Shown piece after piece: positions 61,599-64,000 of a stretch of DNA of 64,000 nucleotides. The stretch spans positions 310,001 to 374,000 of the forward strand of contig NZ_FNZM01000004.1 in assembly GCF_900109265.1 (NCBI RefSeq), read 5' to 3'. The position numbers and the translations under genes are program-made. Origin of the DNA: Paraburkholderia tropica. GTDB lineage: Bacteria; Pseudomonadota; Gammaproteobacteria; Burkholderiales; Burkholderiaceae. Every line of letters starts with the position of its first letter. The first letter of the stretch is position 1. The notes under the pieces are model-generated. The model made no database searches and was not told the origin of the DNA. It worked only from the letters and a program-made list of their open reading frames with translations.

Positions 61599-62633
61599 AT
61601 GGCCCCCCACATGTTGCCCGACCGCACAGCGTCGTTAGCGCACTTCGCGTTCATGCCGCTGCCCGACTTCACGATGATCGCGTTCACGAACGCCATCGAA
61701 GTGCTACGCATGGCTAACTACCTGAGCGGGCAACCCCTCTACCGCTGGTCGATCATCAGCCCGGACGGCGGCCCGGTCGCATCGAGCAACGGCCTGTCCA
61801 TCGACAGCGGCCCGGCCGAATGCGCGGGCCAGCCCGATATCGTGTTCGTCTGCGGCGGTGTCGACGTGCAGCGCGCGACCACCGCGGCGCATCTTGCCGT
61901 ATTGCGTCGCTTCGCACGCTCGGGCGTCGTGCTGGGCAGCCTGTGCACCGGCACCTATGCGCTCGCCAAGGCCGGACTGCTGGCCGGCTATGCATGCGCG
62001 ATTCATTGGGAAAACATGTCGGCGCTGAAGGAGGAATTTCCGTCTACGCGCTTTCTCAAAGAGCTATTCGTGATCGACCGCGACCGCGTGACCTGCACGG
62101 GCGGCGTCGCGCCGCTCGACATGATGCTCAATCTCATCACCACGCGCGTGGGGACGGCGCGCGTCACGCAGATCGCCGAACAGTTCGTGGTCGAGCACGT
62201 TCGCGACACCAGCGCGCAGCAGCGCATGCCGCTCGTGGCGCGACTCGGGTCCGCGAACAAATCGCTTTTCGAAGTCATCTCGCTCATGGAGAACAACATC
62301 GAGGAGCCGCTTTCGCGCGAGGACCTCGCGCGGCTCGCGAATATGTCGCAACGGCAATTGCAGCGACTCTTTCACGAGCATCTGGGCATGACGCCCACGC
62401 ATTACTATCTGACCTTGCGCCTGCGCCGCGCGCGTGAATTGCTGCTGCAAACCGATATGTCGATCATGCAGATCACGATGGCCTGCGGCTTTCAGTCGGC
62501 GTGTCATTTCAGCAAGAGCTATCGCGACGCATTCGGCAGCGCGCCCACCGGCGAGCGTCGCAAGCGCCTCGCGCCGCTTTCGGGCGCGGATACACCGAAG
62601 CCCTTATTGCCGATGCTCAGCGCACACGTCTAG
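61599..62633 (+). CDS. GbdR-like AraC-family regulator (GlxA type)
   Basis: 344 residues. The DJ-1-like domain has FAFMPLPDFTMIAFTNAIEVLRMANYLSGQPLYRW, GSLCTGTYALAKAGLLAGYACAIHWENMSALKEEF and ELFVIDRDRVTCTGGVAPLDMML. The AraC domain has LSREDLARLANMSQRQLQRLFHEHLGMTPTHYYLTLRLRRARELLLQTDMSIMQITMACGFQSACHFSKSYRDAFG. It is divergent from glyA and adjacent to fdhA, the classic position of GbdR, which activates betaine and dimethylglycine catabolism. The start may instead be ATG 61611. It is closely similar to the regulator at 45067. Confidence 0.88.
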   Translation: MAPHMLPDRTASLAHFAFMPLPDFTMIAFTNAIEVLRMANYLSGQPLYRWSIISPDGGPVASSNGLSIDSGPAECAGQPDIVFVCGGVDVQRATTAAHLAVLRRFARSGVVLGSLCTGTYALAKAGLLAGYACAIHWENMSALKEEFPSTRFLKELFVIDRDRVTCTGGVAPLDMMLNLITTRVGTARVTQIAEQFVVEHVRDTSAQQRMPLVARLGSANKSLFEVISLMENNIEEPLSREDLARLANMSQRQLQRLFHEHLGMTPTHYYLTLRLRRARELLLQTDMSIMQITMACGFQSACHFSKSYRDAFGSAPTGERRKRLAPLSGADTPKPLLPMLSAHV

Positions 62634-62661
62634 CGATGCCATGCGTTCAGGCAACGCAAAG

Positions 62662-62696
62662 CGGGCGACCGGCTTTAAACCGGTTGCCCGTTTTTT
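62662..62696. terminator. Bidirectional terminator between the GbdR-like gene and fdhA
   Basis: CGGGCGACCGG (62662-62672) pairs with CCGGTTGCCCG (62680-62690), with an internal G-T wobble and a CTTTAAA loop, followed by TTTTTT (62691-62696). It is placed between the two convergent genes. Confidence 0.85.
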
Positions 62697-62732
62697 ATTG
62701 CGCGAGGGCGAAAATAAATCGAATGCTTCCGA

Positions 62733-63929
62733 TCACGCGGCCAGCAAGCCGTGCGGATCGATCACAAACTTGCGCGGCGCGCCGCCATCGAATTGCTTAT
62801 AGCCTTGCGGCGCTTCGTCGAGCGAAATCACCGAGACGTTAACGATTTTCGCAATCGGCAAACGGTCGAACAGAATCGCCTGCATGAGATTGCGGTTGTA
62901 TTTGAGCACCGGCGTCTGACCGGTATGGAACGTATGCGATTTCGCCCAGCCGAGGCCGAAGCGGATGCTCAGGCTGCCGTGCTGCGCGGCGAGATCGCGC
63001 GCGCCCGGATCGTCGGTGACGTAAAGACCGGGAATGCCGATCATGCCTGCGGGCCGCGTGATTTCCATCAGCGAATTGAGCACGGTTGCGGGCGCCTCTT
63101 CCGCATGCCCCGATGCGCCGTGACCATGCGCTTCGAAACCCACGCAATCGACCGCGCAATCGACCTCGGGTTTGCCGAGAATCTGCTCGACCTGCTCGCC
63201 GAGCGTGGCGTCTTTCGACAGATCGACGACTTCGAATCCCATCGCTTTCGCGTGCGCGAGACGTTCCGCGTTCATGTCGCCGACGATCGTGCAGGCCGCG
63301 CCCAGCAGGCGCGCCGATGCGGCCGCCGCCATGCCGACCGGTCCCGCGCCCGCGACATAGACCGTCGAGCCCGGCTTCACGCCCGCCGTCACGGCACCGT
63401 GATAGCCCGTGGGCAGAATGTCGGAGAGACAGGTGAGATCGCGAATCTTCGACATCGCCTGATCGCGATCGGGGAATTTGAGCAGATTGAAATCGGCATA
63501 CGGCACGAGCACATATTCGGCCTGACCACCGATCCAGCCGCCCATATCGACATAACCATAGGCACCGCCCGCGCGCGACGGATTCACGTTCAGGCACACG
63601 CCGGTATTTTGATCCTTGCACATCGCGCAGCGTCCGCACGCGACGTTGAACGGCACGGAAACGAGATCGCCGAGTTTGAGCGTTTCGACATCGTTGCCGA
63701 TCTCGACCACTTCGCCCGTGATTTCATGGCCGAGCACGAGGCCGACCGGCGCCGTCGTGCGCCCGCGCACCATATGCTGATCCGATCCGCAGATATTCGT
63801 GCTGACGACCTTGAGAATCACGCCATGACCGATCTTGCGGCCGCTCGGATCCACCATCTTCGGATAGTCGATCTTCTGCACGTCGACCTTGCCCGGGCCC
63901 ATGTACACGACGCCTCGATTGCCACTCAT
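62733..63929 (-). CDS. fdhA: Glutathione-independent formaldehyde dehydrogenase
   Basis: 398 residues, a zinc alcohol-dehydrogenase-like enzyme. The catalytic zinc Cys47 is in STNICGSDQHMVRG, His in LGHEITGEVVE, and the structural zinc cysteines in ACGRCAMCKDQNTGVC. The NAD site is VAGAGPVGMAAAASARLLGA. MVRGRTTAPVGLVLGHE and LTCLSDILPTGYHGAV are typical of the tightly NAD-bound FdhA group. It oxidises formaldehyde released by GbcAB, DgcAB and sarcosine oxidase to formate. GGAG precedes ATG 63929. It is probably the last gene of a leftward group that continues beyond the window. Confidence 0.93.
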   Translation of the reverse strand: MSGNRGVVYMGPGKVDVQKIDYPKMVDPSGRKIGHGVILKVVSTNICGSDQHMVRGRTTAPVGLVLGHEITGEVVEIGNDVETLKLGDLVSVPFNVACGRCAMCKDQNTGVCLNVNPSRAGGAYGYVDMGGWIGGQAEYVLVPYADFNLLKFPDRDQAMSKIRDLTCLSDILPTGYHGAVTAGVKPGSTVYVAGAGPVGMAAAASARLLGAACTIVGDMNAERLAHAKAMGFEVVDLSKDATLGEQVEQILGKPEVDCAVDCVGFEAHGHGASGHAEEAPATVLNSLMEITRPAGMIGIPGLYVTDDPGARDLAAQHGSLSIRFGLGWAKSHTFHTGQTPVLKYNRNLMQAILFDRLPIAKIVNVSVISLDEAPQGYKQFDGGAPRKFVIDPHGLLAA

Positions 63930-64000
63930 CGCTTGTCTCCGTTTCGTTGTTGATGAAAAGCGCCGCTGCGTCTTTGCGCACGCGCTGCAACGGCGATGAT

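Noticed and set aside
1..64000. CRISPR arrays, prophage, insertion sequences, tRNA or rRNA genes
   Set aside because: No regularly spaced repeats, integrase, transposase or phage genes, and no cloverleaf or rRNA segments, were seen on either strand.

Overview
The window is GC-rich chromosomal DNA from a beta-proteobacterium, most likely of the Burkholderiaceae (Paraburkholderia/Caballeronia/Burkholderia type). The evidence is the strong G/C preference at third codon positions, two trimeric porins of the Burkholderia type with the mature start AQSSVTLYG, and a dense mix of small catabolic operons each paired with its own regulator. I see no rRNA, tRNA, CRISPR array, prophage or insertion sequence. 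It reads as a metabolic accessory region of a large replicon rather than as a mobile island.

Layout. (1) 1-2271, minus strand: two TusA-like proteins (one cut by the window edge), a DsrE-family protein and an exported transglutaminase-like protein. (2) 2587-13074: a catabolic locus under one FCD/GntR regulator. The leftward arm encodes a 2Fe-2S ferredoxin subunit, two FAD subunits, a dihydrodipicolinate-synthase-family lyase and a dihydropyrimidinase-like amidohydrolase. The divergent rightward arm encodes a polar amino-acid ABC transporter and an M20 deacylase. The ferredoxin, FAD and lyase genes resemble the D-hydroxyproline dehydrogenase/deaminase system. Matching paired GTATAC sites lie in the divergent promoter region and in front of the regulator. 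(3) 13187-19255: an FmdB-like zinc ribbon, an IclR regulator and an operon of unknown substrate (cyclase, SDR, lambda-crystallin/gulonate-type dehydrogenase, AtoE-like transporter, muconolactone-isomerase-like and YciI proteins). (4) 19358-24380: an NCS1 permease, then an acyl-CoA dehydrogenase and CoA-transferase pair with a divergent LysR regulator. (5) 24506-31376: a small membrane protein, two porins, a PPC-domain protein, a DHA2 efflux pump and a nitrilase, followed by its divergent LysR. (6) 32572-37890: an ECF sigma, membrane anti-sigma and periplasmic sensor cassette followed by DUF1800 and DUF1501 genes, bracketed by two Trp-rich YXWGXW envelope proteins. (7) 37985-42342: an OprB porin, a long gene-poor stretch, a Bcr/CflA transporter and an unknown protein.

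(8) 42570-63929 is the best understood part: a glycine betaine catabolic regulon. ChoX/ChoV/ChoW import the quaternary amine. GbcAB demethylate betaine to dimethylglycine, and DgcAB with a dedicated EtfAB demethylate that to sarcosine. GlyA feeds glycine and C1 units to serine, PurU releases formate from formyl-THF, and FdhA oxidises formaldehyde. A dipeptidase and a DUF5943 protein travel with them. Three GlxA/GbdR-type AraC regulators flank the set. Sarcosine oxidase (soxBDAG) is absent and may lie beyond the right edge.

Start codons were chosen from ribosome-binding sites, overlaps and signal peptides, so many genes are shorter than their maximal open frames. All family assignments rest on motif recognition by eye. 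No database search was run.
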